DNA of 64,000 bases from Xylanimicrobium pachnodae JCM 13526 = NBRC 107786 (GTDB lineage: Bacteria > Actinomycetota > Actinomycetes > Actinomycetales > Cellulomonadaceae), in assembly GCA_001592145.1 (NCBI GenBank), contig BCWJ01000016.1, forward strand, positions 1-64,000. The letters are read 5' to 3'. Numbering within the stretch: the stretch's first letter is position 1; each line of letters opens with the position of its first letter. This document shows positions 62,647-64,000 of this stretch, one piece after another. The position numbers and the translations under genes are program-made. The notes below the pieces were generated by a model, which searched no databases, was not told the DNA's origin, and saw only the letters and a list, made by a program, of their open reading frames with translations.

Positions 62647-64000
62647 CGGGCTCCCTCCGAGCCGGCCAGGCCCGCGTCACGGGCGTCCCGGGGGTCATGG
62701 TAGGTGACGGCGTCCACCTCGGCGGCAGGCTTGATCTGCCCGCGCTCGGGGACGAACGCCAGGTCGGGGTCGGCCACCCCGGGGGCGTTGATGAACTGGA
62801 CGAACTTGCGCAGCTTGGCCGGGTCGGCGAGCGTCACGCTCCACTCGTCCTCGTAGCTGTCCACGTGCTCCTGCACGGTCGCTTCGAGCTGGGCGCCGAT
62901 GCCGAGCGAGTCCTCGACGACGACGCGGCGCAGCTCGTCCAGCCCGCCCGCCCGCTCGGCCACCCACGGGGCGGTGCGCTGCAGGCGGTCCGCCTCCTGG
63001 ATGTACAGCATGAGGAAGCGGTCGATGTACCGGATGAGCGTGGCCTCGTCGAGGTCCTCGGCCAGGAGCTGGGCGTGCACGGGGTTCGCGCCGCCGTTGC
63101 CACCCACGTACAGGTTCCAGCCCTTGTGGGTCGCGATGACGCCCACGTCCTTGCCACGCGCCTCCGCGCACTCGCGCGCGCAGCCCGACACGCCGAACTT
63201 GAGCTTGTGGGGTGAGCGCAGCCCGCGGTAACGCGTCTCCAGCTTGACCGCCATCGTGGTGGAGTCCTGCACGCCGAACCGGCACCAGGCCTGACCCACG
63301 CACGTCTTGATGTTGCGCAGCGACTTGCCGTACGCGTGCCCGGACTCGAAGCCGACCGCCACCAGGCGGCGCCAGATCTCGGGGAGCTGGTCGAGCCGCG
63401 CGCCGAACATGCCGATGCGCTGCGCGCCCGTGATGTGCACGTACAGGCCGTACTCCTGAGCAACCTTGGCGAACTCGAGGAGCTGGTCGGGGCGCACCTC
63501 ACCGCCGTACATGCGCGGGATCACCGAGTAGGTGCCGTTGCGCTGCAGGTTCGCCATGACGTGGTCGTTGGTGTCCTGCACCGCCGCGGCCTCGCCCTCG
63601 AGCACGTGGCCGCCGTGCAGCGTGGACAGGATCGAGGCGACCGTGGGCCGGCAGATCGCGCAGCCACGGCCCGTGCCGAACTTCGCCACCACCTCGGAGA
63701 ACGTGGCCAGGTCCTCGTCGCTGACCAGGCGGTACAGCTCGGCGCGCGACATGGCGAAGTGCTCGCACAGAGCGTCGGAGACCTCGACACCGGACTTCAC
63801 GAGCTCGGCGTTGAGCAGCTTGGTGAGCGCCGGGACGCACGAGCCGCACACCGTGCCGGCCTTGGTGCACTCCTTGATCTGGCCCATCGAGGTGCAGCCC
63901 TGCTCCGTGACGGCCCCGCGCACCGTGCCGGCCGTGACGTTCTGGCACGAGCAGACGATGGCGTCGTCGGGCAGCTCCAGCTCGACACCCCCGCCGCCGT
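62643..64000 (-). CDS. nirB: Nitrite reductase (NADH) large subunit NirB, C-terminal part (runs off the window)
   Basis: 452 in-frame codons up to the window edge, so the N-terminal FAD/NAD(P)H domains lie outside. Visible: a BFD [2Fe-2S] domain (IVCSCQNVTAGTVRG, then AGTVCGSCVPAL), a second Cys pair GRGCAICRPTV, and the ferredoxin-nitrite reductase half domains. The siroheme/[4Fe-4S] cysteines are in TCVGQAWCRFGVQDS and KFGVSGCARECAEARG. Reduces nitrite to ammonium by six electrons. First of nirB-nirD-cobA/cbiX. Confidence 0.97.
   Translation of the reverse strand, partial: GGGGVELELPDDAIVCSCQNVTAGTVRGAVTEQGCTSMGQIKECTKAGTVCGSCVPALTKLLNAELVKSGVEVSDALCEHFAMSRAELYRLVSDEDLATFSEVVAKFGTGRGCAICRPTVASILSTLHGGHVLEGEAAAVQDTNDHVMANLQRNGTYSVIPRMYGGEVRPDQLLEFAKVAQEYGLYVHITGAQRIGMFGARLDQLPEIWRRLVAVGFESGHAYGKSLRNIKTCVGQAWCRFGVQDSTTMAVKLETRYRGLRSPHKLKFGVSGCARECAEARGKDVGVIATHKGWNLYVGGNGGANPVHAQLLAEDLDEATLIRYIDRFLMLYIQEADRLQRTAPWVAERAGGLDELRRVVVEDSLGIGAQLEATVQEHVDSYEDEWSVTLADPAKLRKFVQFINAPGVADPDLAFVPERGQIKPAAEVDAVTYHDPRDARDAGLAGSEGAR

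Noticed and set aside
1-64000. CRISPR arrays, IS elements, prophage, tRNA or rRNA genes
   Set aside because: No regularly spaced repeats, transposase motifs, integrase, att-like duplications or tRNA-like cloverleaf with CCA-type ends were recognised; this was by reading, not by a search program.

Overview
The window is a stretch of high-GC actinobacterial chromosome. It has no sign of plasmid, phage or IS sequence and shows no tRNA, rRNA or CRISPR. Three things point to Actinomycetota: the phosphatidylinositol mannoside genes (PI-phosphate synthase, acyltransferase, PimA), frequent GTG/TTG starts with 1-17 base overlaps, and a gene order resembling the Mycobacterium tuberculosis Rv2555c-Rv2614c neighbourhood. 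Co-occurrence of the DUF349 protein, LigD-Pol and DUF1576 would fit Micrococcales of the Cellulomonas/Promicromonospora kind, but the genus is an inference.

Layout. (1) 1-17.3 kb, mostly minus strand: alaS, two small envelope-type proteins, rpsD, rarA, aspS, hisS, a glyoxalase-II-like hydrolase, then plus-strand cyclophilin and DUF349 genes. Accessory genes are interspersed: an FAD monooxygenase with a P-loop kinase, a GNAT gene overlapping aspS, and a DUF1576 membrane protein. (2) 17.4-21 kb, a small accessory island: AbiEi-like protein, stand-alone LigD-type polymerase, RibD/DHFR-like reductase and LigC-type ATP-dependent DNA ligase. (3) 21-41.7 kb, a nearly gapless minus-strand run read thrS, HIT, pgsA, PIM acyltransferase, pimA, LemA-like, pdxS, NUDIX, pdxT, yebC, XpaC-like, telA, ruvC, ruvA, ruvB, yajC, secD, secF, apt, relA. 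It joins translation, membrane glycolipid, vitamin B6, recombination, protein export and stringent response. (4) 41.9-46.7 kb: a small antitoxin-like protein, a two-TM surface protein behind paired operator-like palindromes, a family 5 uracil-DNA glycosylase and a P2-type cation ATPase. (5) 46.7-49.7 kb: pantothenate genes panB, panD and a DUF2520-PanC fusion with an internal start for PanC. (6) 49.8-55.2 kb: a nitrogen-oxide module consisting of a three-cupredoxin NirK-type protein and two polytopic membrane proteins, all overlapping, divergent from a Cys-rich winged-helix regulator followed by a DUF2249 protein. A recurring GCGAATA motif occurs in both control regions. (7) 55.4-60.7 kb: M15 peptidase, MFS transporter, and a TetR regulator divergent from an ABC exporter with palindromic operators between them. 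(8) 60.7-64 kb: nirB (cut by the window edge), nirD and a CobA-CbiX fusion, the assimilatory nitrite reductase with its siroheme supply.

The conserved actinobacterial backbone is the ordinary part. The more interesting parts are the insertions into it (telA/XpaC, LigD-Pol/LigC, DUF1576), the DUF2520-PanC fusion, and the NirK / membrane pair / Cys regulator / DUF2249 module, which is the best candidate here for an under-described system.
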